From the NCBI GenBank assembly GCA_020091685.1, contig CM034601.1:38648034-38712033 (forward strand): a DNA stretch of 64,000 nt. Reading direction: 5' to 3'. Below are positions 1-12,800 of this stretch, piece by piece; the stretch's first letter is position 1; each line of letters starts with the position of its first letter. The translations under genes were made by a program, and so were the position numbers. Source of the DNA: Lutjanus erythropterus. Taxonomy: Eukaryota; Chordata; Actinopteri; Lutjaniformes; Lutjanidae. Below the pieces are notes generated by a model that was given only the letters and a program-made list of their open reading frames with translations, did not search any database and was not told the DNA's origin.

Positions 1-1377
1 TATTACCGAGTCTGGGGCAGGAGGAAAAACCCACCTGAGATCATTAACTGCTTTGAAATGTACGGATTCCCCTGTATAAATGAGTAGAACCTCCCTTTAC
101 TTACACTTCTATCTTCTGCAGCTCAGCCTTCTTTCCTTCTGCAGGATTAGCTGTGTGAATAACTCATGGAGCTTTCATGCATCATGATAAAATGAAATCT
201 GGAAAATATTGAAGTTTTCAGATTAAATATTTCCCCCATATATTCAAAGCCACCTATTAATTTAGAGTATGAACCTGCAGGCTATAATTTAATTTAAGAT
301 TCCTTTCCCCCTGCAGTGATCTCCCTCTGTGCTTCATAATTTACATATTATTTTATGAAAGCTCTGCAGAAAAATATCTCTTTCAGCAAGTTTCTCTATT
401 AAAACTGGTAGTCAGTGTTGGGTTGTAGTGTGTGGGGATGTGTTGGGAGAGGGGTTTTGCAGTCTGTTGTTGCGCAACAGCTTGGAAAATCTTCACTGAA
501 AACTGGACTTTGAATCTAGTTGGCAGCACAGGAGAGATTACAGTGTAACTGAGGGAAAGGAGAGAACATCCTGAAATGATGCCCCTGGAGTGTTGCTGTG
601 ACTTCACACCATGCTTATTTCAGGATGTTTATTATTGTCAGTTATTGCATTATCACAGACAGTAGATTGAAAGATGTAGATGTAGCATTAGCAGTGGCTA
701 ATGTGTCCCTAAATAAATATCACAATATTTCAGGGTTCTGTGATAACGATATTTTTGACGATATGACAAACTACTGATAAATATTTTTGGTCTAGAAGTC
801 ACAGTAGCTGTTTGTCTCTTCTTGCAGTCAACCAGCCTGGGTGCTTCTGCTTGAGGTGGTGAAATCAGTCGCCCGCTTTTGCTGTCTGTCCTCTTTCACT
901 TCTTACATATTACAGTGGTTTATTGTACATCTGATCTTTTGTAACCAAACCACTTCCATAATACTGAAGTCAGTTAGTTTTCGGAACTAAATATAGCTAT
1001 TATCACCATATGATTTTTTTCATCGTGAAAAAAAATATATCAATGTATCATTAAAGATATGATGTAGAACACCCCTGTGAAACATTCTCATGTGCATTTT
1101 ATTCACTGCATTCTTGAAACAGTGTTTGTTGCTCCTTTTTTCTGAATGACTGATTTTTTTAAAAATGTGCTTAAGTTCTGCTTTAGCAACTTGCTCTTCT
1201 GAGTTGCCATCAACTTTGGTCCGAGGAAAACTTTTTTGCTACCAGTGACAATCCACCAATTTTGTATTTTTTATAGTTTGGTGATAGCTGCACAACAAAC
1301 CTGGAGCCAGTATGGGTTGAGCTGTTGGATGACGCCATTGTTCATTGTGATGTCTGACATTCATAGGGCATTATAAC

Positions 1378-2266
1378 CAGTGGTGGACAGTAACAAAGTA
1401 CATTTACTTGAGTACTGTACTTAAGTACATTTTTTTGAGTATTTGTACTTTACTTGAGTATTTGTTTTCTTGGAAACTTATGACTTTCACTCCACTACAT
1501 TTCAAAGACAAATATTATACTTTTGACTCCACTACATTTCTAGGAAAGTTGTCATTACTTGTTACTTTTTAAGCTATGCATAGCTTCAAAGTCAGCTGTT
1601 GCTGTTTTTCTTTTCTAAAATACAATTGGCCACACGCTGTGTTCCTCACAGAAACAAACCAATCACAGTACCCGCTCTCAACTGGGACTGATGTAAAAAC
1701 AGAAATATGTCAACCAGGTGCTCTGAAACAAGCACAAGCAAGCTCTCCCTCTTTATTTAAACAAAACTCAGTAATGTTGACGGCAGGAGAAAGACTAAAT
1801 TAAATCACAAGATGTTATTATAATTATAAAAAGAGAAATAATTGCAGGTAGGCTTTTAATGTTGGACTATTTTTATTGGGGGGGAATACCACATAATTAA
1901 TGTAGACAATGTCTGTCCTTTTTGTTTCTGATTGTATTTCTATGCTGAAGTTTTTATAGGTGTTTCTATAGACTTTGTAAGAGTACTTCATTAGGTGGTT
2001 TCAGTTACAAGGTTCTGTAAATGCACTGTGAGAAAAATACAACAATGTATTGATACATACTTATCAACTTTGTACTTTTGAATACTTAAGTATTTTTAAA
2101 AGCATGTACTTCTGAATACTTAAGTATTTTCAAAAACAAGTACTCTGGTACTTTAACTTGAGTCAGATTTTGACTGAGCAACTTTCACTTGTAGTTGAGT
2201 AATATTTGACCAGGAGTATCTATACTTTGACTCAAGTACTGGGGATGAGTACTTTGTCCACCACTG
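1378..2266. mobile_element. hAT-type non-autonomous element with perfect 8-bp target duplication
   Basis: The 889-bp element begins CAGTGGTGGACAG and ends with the inverse CTTTGTCCACCACTG. It is flanked on both sides by ATTATAAC (1370-1377 and 2267-2274). Inner arms are rich in GTACTT/AAGTAC. No transposase is encoded. Related fragments occur at 35,964-36,211, 54,080-54,200 and about 57,050-57,210. Confidence 0.9.
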
Positions 2267-2635
2267 ATTATAACCATTACAACCATAACATTGTGACTTA
2301 AAAGCCCTCTCTATTTGAGGCAGTGTGGATTAGAGTTGCCATAGAGTTGCTGCTGAAGTTCCGTCTTTGACACGTGGGAGAGAAAGTTACAGATGAGGTG
2401 CTGAGATGAATACTCTTTTAGCAGCAATGATATCATCCATCGTGACGTTTCACTGTGGACGTTGTCATATGTCAATTCAGTAGGCATCGCCCAGCCCTAA
2501 TAACCAGTACAACACACCACAAGATGTACATTGTTATGAAGGAATTTCACATTAGGAACAAAGAACTTTTAAACTTTAATTGGATGTCTTATAGCTATTG
2601 GTTTTTCTGAACAAGCATTTGGGTATTTTGTGAAT

Positions 2636-3400
2636 CATCTCACAGGTAGAACCCAGGCTGTTCAGATAGAGGCTGCTACACTGGAAGTACTGCAAGTCCA
2701 ACAGGGGTTCCACAAGGTTTGGCTCTGGGCCCATTATTATTGGAGAAAATATTCAACACTCAGCCTTTCGTTTCTAGGGATGATGACACTGTCATCTACT
2801 GCTCCACACACACTCCTGCTGAGACGAGTGTCTTCAACATGCAGCATACAGCAGCTCTGTCAGCTGTTATTAGGGTTTTACTACAGAAACAAGTCTTGCT
2901 TTTCTTTTTGTGTTATTGTCTTCACATGCTGGACTGTGGTTCTCTTCATGGGAGACTGAGATTCATTACAAACTGTGGTTCTCTTACTCATCCTGCACAA
3001 CACTCAAAAGTTAATTTGTCTCTCTTATGTGTACGTTGCCTCTCATTGGTATCTGTTTATTTGCAACACCATTTGGTCAAACCTCTTTCTTATTTATCCT
3101 CTCCTCTAACCTGGAAATATGGAAGTCATGATCTACGTTCTGTGGATATCTTGCAATTTGTTGCTGCTGAATCATTTACAGACTGATCTCCAGCTTCAAA
3201 ACCTAGTAACCTTGAACGAGTTTACTTTGTGAATCTCTTAGGACCAGGTTCTCTCTGTGTGTGTACTTATTTACTTATAATTAAGTAAGACTGTATTTGT
3301 GCAAACTGCTGTGCAGTATTTATTATTAAGCAGACTGGCGTTACTTGGTTCCTCTCCTAATGGCTTGTTTTTCAGTAATATGCTGTCTCTGCTGTTTTGG
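2636..3400 (+). mobile_element. Non-LTR retrotransposon relic (reverse transcriptase C-terminal part)
   Basis: Frames around 2690-2830 read QQGFHKVWLWA and, in another frame, a DDDTVIYCSTHTPAE motif. This resembles the GVPQGS-LGP and YADDT-IY blocks of LINE reverse transcriptases. Around 3075-3240 KPLSYLSSPLTWKYG and SHDLRSVD resemble the C-terminal end typical of fish LINEs. The RT blocks are close together and frames shift, so this is a deleted relic. The clade is not certain. Confidence 0.6.
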
Positions 3401-3625
3401 AGTGTGTGACATTCAGCGATGTCACTCCATTAGAAGTGTGTTGAAAATGAACCCCCCCTAGGCTTCCTAGCAACTCCCTGAGCACCTCACATTAGGGGGC
3501 CTCTTGTCAGCACTCAGCAGGGTGAGGGACAGTGGAAACAAAGTGCAAACAGCCTGGCTGTGTGCTGATGAATGAGTTGATTGGGCGCTATTAGTCAAAA
3601 TCAGGACGGATTTCTAACAGGGGTG
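3395..3625. promoter_or_regulatory. Non-repetitive block near the end of intron 1 (candidate enhancer)
   Basis: This is high-complexity sequence between a LINE relic and exon 2, unlike the AT-rich repeats around it. It includes AAAGTGCAAACAG, a forkhead-type motif. Function is inference only; conservation in other fish would be needed to support it. Confidence 0.25.
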
Positions 3626-3781
3626 AGACGTGAGGTTATTTTTTTCCCCACTTAGTCCATTTTCTTCTAAAGAGTATCTCCTCATTTCTCAATGTCAGTG
3701 AGGAAAAAAAGCAGTGCATTGAACATGATTCATTTTCTGTTCATAAATTGCATGTTTTTAGAAGTTTTCTTTTTTTTGCAG

Positions 3782-3888
3782 TGGTAAGATCGTCTCTCCC
3801 AAGTGGAAGTCTTTTAAAGGTCTGCGGCTGCTGTGGAGGGATAAGATCCGTCTGAACAATGCGATCTGGAGAGCTTGGTTCATACAGT
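3782..3888 (+). CDS. mlxipl: mlxipl exon 2
   Basis: The acceptor follows a T-rich tract ending GCAG at 3781 and the donor is T|GTGAGT at 3888/3889. The exon enters completing a codon with one base and leaves one base over. It encodes [20 protein letters not shown] and then [15 protein letters not shown]. The second part is the amphipathic helix that in mammals binds 14-3-3 proteins and holds the factor in the cytosol at low glucose. Confidence 0.93.
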
Positions 3889-6800
3889 GTGAGTCCACCA
3901 CTCTTCACCTCCTCTCAGAGCTGCTTACACATTCTTTATCTGTCCAGTAATAATGATGAGGGACAGAACTGCCAAATGCAACAGAACCCGTTAGACAAGG
4001 AATCAGAAAAGAACAAATAAGACTGGGTTGCATCAAGAAAGACTTATTTATTCTAAGATTAGTTCTAATCAGAGTAAAGCGAAAGTATAAAATGAGTGAA
4101 TCCAGATTTAAAATTAAGCAGAGCTCTGTTGCACAAAAAAAGCATTAATCTCTATTTAGTAAATACAAGTTTATTGGTGTAAACCAAAAGTTTAATCAAT
4201 ATGAATATGCTTGCTTACTCAAATTAAAATAAATGCATAAATAAAAAACTGAGTGCTGTCAACTGGTCAAATAACTGGTGAATGTTCAATTTTTTTTTCT
4301 TGTGCTAATTTTGGTCCCTGCTAGCTAGTTAAAATGTTAAGAAAACCTAACAACCTTACATAGATTGTTTGCTAACTAGCTAAAAAGTTAACAAAACATT
4401 ATGTTGTTTGTTGGCTAGTTAGTTAGCAAACAATTTAATGTTTTGCAGGAAAAACAAAAAGGAAAACGGAGACTGTTTAAACTGATCATCTGGAGTGAAA
4501 AAAAGAAACGTTGGATCCTAAACTCAATTTGTTTGAGTCTGTCCCTAAACTTTCTTATTGACTTGATTGTTTTGCTCAGTCCATCTAAGTGACTAAACAT
4601 AAATGAGGATTGGCAACAAATCTACTTGTCTCACTAGCTGCCTTCATTAAGACCGTTTAATAAAATCTGTATTTTGTGTTGAAGCAGCTTGAAAGGTGTA
4701 TATTTTGTTGCTGTGTATCTGCTGTTTAGATGTGGAGAAGAGGAAGAACCCAGTGTGTGGGTTTGTCACACCGCTGGAGGGCTTGGAGGCTGATTCACAT
4801 CGGAAACCTGAAGTGAGTCATTTGTGTCGTTGTGGAAGGTATTTTGAAATGAAAACTTAATTGAATGCTTACATTGCTGAGTTTTGATATTTACATTGTA
4901 CACTGATGAGGTTGGACATGTTGGACATAATTTACAGGAAGTTTCATTCTTGGTGTTTCTGCATCATGTCAACAGGCTATTGTATTAGAGGGCAGCTACT
5001 GGAAGCGAAGGATTGAGGTGGTGATCAAGGAGTATCACAAGTGGAGGATTTACTACAAGAAGAGGGTGAGCACTCAGAGCACATATTTCATCTCTCATGT
5101 AGGCCTACTTTCAACCAGTATGGACCTGTGGATGGCAGTGTTGGCTGGTCCAGACTGAAATATCTAAACAACTTTTGGTTAGATTGATGTAAAATTATGT
5201 AGAGACATTCATGGTCCTCAGAGGACCATGAGTCTTACTAACTCTGGAAATTTCCTGACTCATGAGCAGGTTGACATTTGTGGTTCAGAGTGACATAGCT
5301 TGACATTATTCACCTTATTCAATGTATTGATGTAAAATTATTTGCAAATATGAGATCCCTAACGTTTCCAGTAGTGCCACCAGCAGGTCCAAGTTTGCAT
5401 TTATCCTAAAAAAAAAAATGGCGTAATACTTTTTATGAGGGTCATGTCTGGAATGCATCACAAGCACATTCATAGGGCATTATGATGCATATGTAAGGCT
5501 TTGTCAAACTTGTTATAAATGTTTATAATAATGTATACCAAGGTTTCTGAAATATTGTAAGTCGTAGACAAAGGCCATTTTAAGTTATGCATGCATAAAG
5601 CTTTATAGCTTCATACCAAAGTGACAACAGAGTTTAAATGCATTATAATGTCTTATGAATGTGCTTATAATGAAATATAGACATGATCTTCATAGAAAGG
5701 AATTGGTAACACATTATTTGAAGTGGTGTACATAAGACTGACATGATGCTGTCATAACCATGACATGACATGACACCTGTCATGAACATGAAGGAGTCTA
5801 TGAATGTTTGCGACTGTGTCATTTCGTCAATTATGTCATTTTAATACAAACTTCGTCTTAGGGTTGCCAAATATTTAAACTTTGCATTAGAAATGACATA
5901 AATGACTGAATGGGACTTAATGTCAACAGTCATAAACTTTCATAAAGACTCCTCATGTTCATGACAGGTGTGATGTCATCTTAATGACAGTGTCATGTCA
6001 GTCTTATGTAGTCTTTGGTGATATAGCTGAAAAACCATAATAGTGAAGATTCATGTTGGTCAGTATCAGTAATTATTGATCATATAATTTGTGACTGACA
6101 ACATGTTGTGTACTCTAAAGGGTGGAAGTGACCATGGTGATAAAACAAGTTTGTTGTATGATCACTGAGTGATATGGACAAAATCATGTCATGATACTGA
6201 TAACTGATGATATAATGATGGTGATATTGCAACAATAGTGTAGTTATGACTGCTGCTGCTTTCATAAATATTAACACAAGGGGTGCAAGTTTGTGCATTT
6301 TCCTTAACTTGTAGTTGAAAATAGAGACAATCATCTTAATCATAAATAATTAATAAGATACATAACAAATGTTTTTTTTTCATTTTTTTCCTCATTTTCA
6401 TTATTTCCTCTTTTTTAAGTTAAGTTTCCTTATTCACCAAATCTCTTGGCCAGACAAAACAATGTCAAACTAGATGCAGTTACTGTCATTTCTAAACAAG
6501 TGATTCATTTTCAATTAATTCATTTTTAATTGGTTACATTTTTAACAGTGATTAATCAATTAATAATTAATCATTAACATCCCTAATTTACACAATGAGT
6601 GTTTTGATAATCATCAGTAATGTGGATATTTAATGACTAAGTAGGTCAAAACAAATAAAAGAACAGCTGCAACAGTCTGTAAGTTCAGAAAATGACATCA
6701 CTTTACTGTAGAAAACACCTTTACTGTACAACAGCTGCTCCATATCATGATATAATGATATCCAAAATCTAAAACAATATCTAGTTTCATATCACGATAT

Positions 6801-9800
6801 AATATCAATATGTTGCCCAGCCATGGTCTTATGCACACAACCCTTCAAATAAAGTGTTGAATTTGTACAAAATTGTTTGGATAAACTGTTATAACTTTGA
6901 TGATTTGCAACACTATCAATCATGGGTGAAATTTTTGATTAGTGCCAATTAGCAAATGTTCATCAAAAATAATGAAACTGTTCTGGTGAGTATGGTCAAT
7001 ATTATACCTGCTGTTAGCATGGCTCATTACTCATTTATATCCAAAACTGCACACAGTTTCTCTTCTTTTTCGTAATTAAAGTTTTTATTAATTTAAATTT
7101 ACACAGACAGACAGTATCATTATATTTGGTTATAATATATCCCATAAGGCCCATACTAAATACAACATTGTAGCATTGTAGCAGTACAACCAGATCTCCA
7201 CAGTGTCCCAGCAATGCCTTGAGTGAAATCAAAATAACTGTTTGTCTTCTTGTTGTTCACAGCTTCAGAAGAAGAAAGACGATATTCTGTCAATGCTACA
7301 GGAGGTATGACTTTAATATTATTCTCCTGTCATTCTCTCTAGAAGTAGTGGAATAACACTGATGTAGACTAATATTGATTTTGACCTTTGAAAAGTGAAG
7401 TTGGCTGATTGACACAGGCTTCAGTGTGAGAGTCGGTGACCTGCCAGCGTTGTTTCCTTTTGAATGCAGTTGGAGCTCAACATACGATCATCAAAGTCCC
7501 TCAGGCTGCTATTTTTAGCACGTGGATTTAGCCTCCCTCAGTTAACCAGAAAGGAAAAGAGAGCATGAAAAAAAGAAAAACAGAAAAAGAAACGTGCAAA
7601 ACAACTTGCGTCATGGCCTGGCATTTGTAGGCAATTGACACATATTGATTGCCAGCATTGACAATACCACGAACACCCCCCTCAGGTTTTATCTTTATTC
7701 AAGAGAAATAGCTGCAGAATTTAATGTCATTTAATCAAATCTGACCTACTTCCAGCAGCGCTTTGTAAAAGTTGAGGGGCAGCGAGTATGATGGTGATGT
7801 CATGGGGGCAGAAAGAAGCAAAACACACAGAGAGGAAGAGGAGAGGAAGGACAAAGGAGTAGAGAGGGAGGGACCCTGGGGAAGCACCTCATTCATGATT
7901 ATATTCACATGAGAATGTGACATGTGTCACTGCAAGTCACCATCTCATCCCACTATTCCTCCTTTCACCTGGACATCATCATTCCTCTGGTTTAATTCAC
8001 TCTTTACATTTACTGTGTCACTGGAAGTCCAGCTTTTAAAGGGATAGTTCAGATTATTTGAAGTAGGGTTGTATGATGTACTTACCTACAGTAGATGCTG
8101 ATCAAAAAGTTACATGAAATACACTGCCTGGAAAAAAAAAGTCACACTCTAATATTTCATTGGACCGCCTTTAGCTTTGATTGTAGCACGCATTCACCAT
8201 GACATTGTTTCAATAAGCTTATGCAACGTCACAACATTTATTTCTGTCCAGAGTTGCATTCATTTTTTCACTAAGATCTTGTATTGATGATGGGAGAGTC
8301 AGACCTCTGTGTAAAGTCTTCTCCAGCACATCCCAAAGATTCTCAGTGGGGTTCAGGTCTGGACTCTGTGGTGGACAATCCATGTGTGAAAATGATGTCT
8401 CATGCTCCCTGAACCACTCTTTCACTATTTGAGCCTGATGAATCTGACATTGTCATCTTGGAATATGTCTGTGTCATCAGGGAAGAAAAAATCCATTGAT
8501 GTAAAAACCTGATCATTCAGTGTATCCAGGTAGTGAGTTGACCTCATTTTTTGGGAACATAACGTTTCTGAACCTCGACCTGAGCAACTGAAGCAACCCC
8601 AGATCATAACACTGCCCCCACAGGCTTGTACAGTAGATACTAGGCATGATGGGAGCATCACTTCATCTGCCTCTCTTCTTACCCTGATGCCCCCATCACT
8701 CTGGAACAGGGTAAATCTGGACTCATTAGACCACATGACCTTTTTTCCATTGCTTCAGAGTCCAATCTTTATGCTCCCCAGCAAACTGAAGCCTTTATTT
8801 CTGACTATCTTCACTGATAAGTGGTTTTCTTAAGGCTACACAGCTGTTTGGTCCCGATCCCTTCAGTTCTCTTCACACTGTGTCTGAAAATGTTCTTACT
8901 TTCACTATTAAACATAAACATGAGTTCTACTGTTCATGATTTGATTTCACCAAACATTTAAGTGATCTCTGATCATGATCATTCAAGATTTTTTTCTGAC
9001 TACATTTCTTCCTTGAAGATGATGGTTGTCCACTATCCTTCCAGGTTTTAATAATGTGTTGGACAGTTCTTAACCCAGTTTTAATAGTTTCATCAATCTC
9101 CTTAGTTGTTTTCTTTGCTTGATGCAGGACAATAATTTGATCCTTCTGAAACAGAGTAACATCTTTTCCTCGACCACAGGATATGTCTTCTGACATGGTT
9201 GTTTAAGAAATGAGAAGCTGCTCACTGCATCAGTTAGAGTTCAATAACTTGTTACCAGCTGAAACATATTAATCACTGCAGTAACTATTTGCTTAGATAA
9301 ATCCAGGTGGTGACTTATTTTTGGCCAGGCAGAATAATTTCCAGAGGTCTCTCCAGTATGTGAAAAATGCAGTTCAGAGGAAGGTAATTTACTTCAAAGC
9401 TTTGCTCTCTGTTCCAAAATACAAGTCTACTGGTTTGATATCTTCCTTTTTTTTAGAATGTCCAGATAGACCCAGACCCAATTTTGATAATCTTGGAGAT
9501 ATCCAAAGATTTAAAGAAACTAAAACAGGCACAGTAATAAGCATGGTTTATGGCCTTACTGCAAAAAAAGCTAATCCTATTATTCTGGAAAAAGAAAGAT
9601 GGTCCAACTTTAAAATTATGGGCAGCAGAACTGATGGACACACTTCACCTTGAGAGAAACCGACTCAGGCAAGGCAAGTTTTTATAGAGCACCAAAGAGC
9701 TTTACAGGAGCATAAAACGTTAAATGAACATTAAAATTGCATATGAGGTCATAAAAAAAGCTAAAAGCAAGCCAATAAATAGTTAAAACATAACAGGAAT

Positions 9801-12800
9801 AATTGCATTTAAAAGATGTAAAAACAAAGGTGAAAAGCAAACAAATACTAAAGCAATAGCTACAGATTATCTTAACAAGAAGTTCTGTATCTGCTTCACT
9901 GGAAAGCTGCAGGAAACGGTCACAGATTTAAGCCCTGATTTAAATGAGCTGACAGTTTCAGGAAGTTTGTTCCACAGGTGGGGAGCAGAGAAACTACAGG
10001 CTGCTGCTGCAGTATTTAGGCCCAAGACCATTTAGTGCTTTATAGGCAAGTAAATATGATTTTAAAATCTATCCTTTGACACACAGGTAGCCAGTGCAGT
10101 GATTTAAGCTCTGGTGTAATAGGCTTCACTTTCTTGGTGTTTGTGAGGACTCTGGCTGCAGTGTTCTGGACGAGATTGATTTTTTACTCAGACATAGTCC
10201 AGCCTGTGGAAAATGAAGCATGAAAGCTGAAAAGATAGCTGAAAGGTTTTGAAAAGATTCGTCGACCTTTACTCTTGCATCTTGCAGATGGAACCAAATT
10301 TTAAACGCAGTCCAGTGTCCAACGGGGACTTTAGTTGACATGCAGGGAGCTTGAGACACATTATGGTTTTAAGATGTCATGTTTTTCATTTTCTTTCCCT
10401 GATTGTTTAATGACGTACTTATTTTAGATTTAGGCAGTATGTTTCTCTTGTGTTTTTGCATTACGTTTGTCTACAAGGTGGTGAAGCATGGCAATACCAT
10501 ACTCTGTCACCTTTACAATCAGGCTTCACAATAAAAAAATATTTGAGAGTAGATGTCAGTCGACACAGCCTCAGTTGGAGAAGAAGAGAGGAGTACCAGC
10601 ACAGAAGGTAAGCAATGGACAGCTGTGGACAAGGTCAGCAACAAAACACATTTGAGCCATTTTTTAGTCCTCCTAAAAAAAGTCAACATCCTTTTAAATG
10701 TATGCTGTCATTAAAATTTTCTCCACTTTAGCTTGGCATCAGTCTTTCACAAATATCACTCTCTCCAAACCAACCAAACTCCTGAGGTGAAACCAATCAT
10801 TTTACCTTGCAGACCACAGGAGTTGCTGGTGTACCTCTGCATCGATCTGTTATTTGTTTGTGTCATTGTTAGACTCTGGTGAATCCAAACTAAACTCTTA
10901 AAACACCAAAGTCACACAATAACACACAGTAACTAACAGATGAAGGCAGCAGTCGACCAGCAGCCCCTGTGGTCTGTGGGGTAAAATGACTGATTTTGCC
11001 TATGGAGTTTAGTTGGTTTGGTTTGTATAAAGGTGATTTCCCATCAGAAAAGGCTGGTGACAGGGTGTTCCTGTAGCTCAGCTGGTAGAGCATACGTCCC
11101 ATGTCCTGAGGTTATCAGTCCTCTGCAGCGGCCGCTGGTTTGACTCCTGCCCGTGGCTCTTTGCTGCGCGTCCTCCCGTCTCCTGTCTGCTCTCTGTCCA
11201 ATAAAGCCCAAAAAATAATCTTCATAAAAAAAGAACATATTTTAAGTAGCTAAAATGTGTTTTGCTGCTGACCCTGTCCACAGCAGTTCATTGTTTAGCT
11301 TCTCCAAACTTGGGACGTGCACCAGCTTCTGCTGCTTAATACACTGTCTATCAGTAGGTCCCACATACAGCCCTACATCAAATAATTCGAACTGTCCCTT
11401 TAACTGAGGTCAAAACTAGGACCACTGCAGAGACAACACCTGTCTGTCTGTCTGTCTGTCTGTCTGTCTGCAGCCCACACTATTCATGTATTGTGCGGCA
11501 CTTCAAAGGTAACGTATCAGCATGTAACCGACAGGTCAAAGATCACTAAACCAGGTTTTTATGCTCCGTGTTCCCAAAGTGTTATCTCACCTTTCTCTTA
11601 ACAGATTACATCCAGTGGCTGGAAAAACACCTCAGTGAAAGCCAGGGGTTGTTTTTCTAATGTTTATCTCATATATTTTATAACAACTTTCAGCTCTCCT
11701 AATCTAAAATTGAATTGGCCATAAAATTTTAGGTTCAGCCCCATAGTCGCCGTAATTTTTTTAACAACCTGATTTGTGTGGAGACAGTAGCTTTATCTGT
11801 TTTCACCAGACATCAATATTCTATCACAGACTCAAATGACATCTTTACACCTCACCTCATGTTAACACTAAGAAACAAAGTCCTGCCAAGTTAACAAATC
11901 AAGTCATATAAAGGCAATAACAGGGAAATGAACTGTACAGTCTATAAGCAATCTGTGCTCTTATGAAGACAGAATATTACCATTAGGTTTTTATGCACTC
12001 AGGCAGTTCCAAGGAATGATGGTGTCTGTCTGTCTGTCCACCTCTTTGGTTCAGACTGAAACGCTCAGGAGATATTGGATGTATTGCCATGAGATGTTGC
12101 ACAGACATGTTCCCTAGAGGACGAATCCTCCTGATGATCCCCTGACTTTCCATCCAGAGCCACCATGAGGTTGATATTTGTGGTTCAGACTGAAGATTGA
12201 ATGGATTGTCTTGAGATAAACTCCTATGACTTTGATGCACAAACTCTGTGCCTCTGTGTGTCACTCACTGGTTTATGGACTGTTGCTTTGAAGCCTCGAG
12301 TTTATATAGGCTCCATATTTTTACAGTTGGAGAATATAAGAATCACTTGCTCTACTTGCACTGTAAAAAAATAGTTGAGATGACACAAACTTTTTGACTT
12401 TTGAGATAAACTTGAGAAAGTGTTGCTGTAGTTGAGCTGATTTACTTTACTTCTTTAGATAAACTTGAATCTTTGAGTGTTAGAAATGAAAAAAAAAGGG
12501 CAACAGTGAGCTGTGAACCTAGTTTTAATTAAATATATATCATTTTAAACATCATTCACTTTCACTTCACTTTTTGGAATAAAATCTTAAGGTGTTTCTA
12601 AAAATCAAAGATTTAAGTTTATCCAAAGAAAACTATCAAAACTTAGGAATTTAAGTTGAGCTGAAAACTCAAAATCTATTGCGATACACTGCCCTGAGTT
12701 TTCTCAACTTTTTCGTTCTTACGGTGTAGACCTACAACAATGATAAATGAAAATTAGAATCTTTAAAAAAAAACATTCATCTCTATATAATTTTTTGCTG

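Larger units (their letters stand above)
1..3781 (+). other. mlxipl: mlxipl intron 1 (3' part)
   Basis: No reading frame here resembles the acidic N-terminus or the cytoplasmic-export segment that precedes the SGK junction in ChREBP, so exon 1 is inferred to lie upstream. The stretch holds a hAT-like element (1378-2266), the relic end of another repeat near 2486-2496 (GCCCAGCCCTA), a LINE reverse-transcriptase relic (about 2636-3400) and a non-repetitive block at 3395-3625. An alternative ChREBP-beta-type first exon could be hidden here, but nothing identifies one. Confidence 0.7.
8036..11403. mobile_element. Nested transposon cluster: TTAA-flanked fold-back element with insertions
   Basis: The outer element begins TTAAAGGGATAGTTCAGATT at 8036 and ends with the inverse AATTCGAACTGTCCCTTTAA at 11403. 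Its two arms match the uninterrupted copy at 52,780-53,609. Into it went a Tc1-like transposon (8122-9334), a LINE-1 tail with another common repeat (about 9335-10,540) and a SINE (about 11,067-11,240). The whole nest lies in intron 5 of mlxipl. Confidence 0.75.

Noticed and set aside
2371..2376. CACGTG as a carbohydrate-response element controlling mlxipl
   Set aside because: No second E-box five bases away; the same holds for the E-boxes at 7,519 and 13,363.
2719..3186. 155-codon open frame in intron 1 as a host gene
   Set aside because: Its sequence recalls LINE reverse transcriptase blocks with frame changes, so it is a retrotransposon relic.
11067..11140. A functional tRNA gene
   Set aside because: A and B boxes are present but the sequence continues into a SINE body, the cloverleaf is not kept, and another copy exists.
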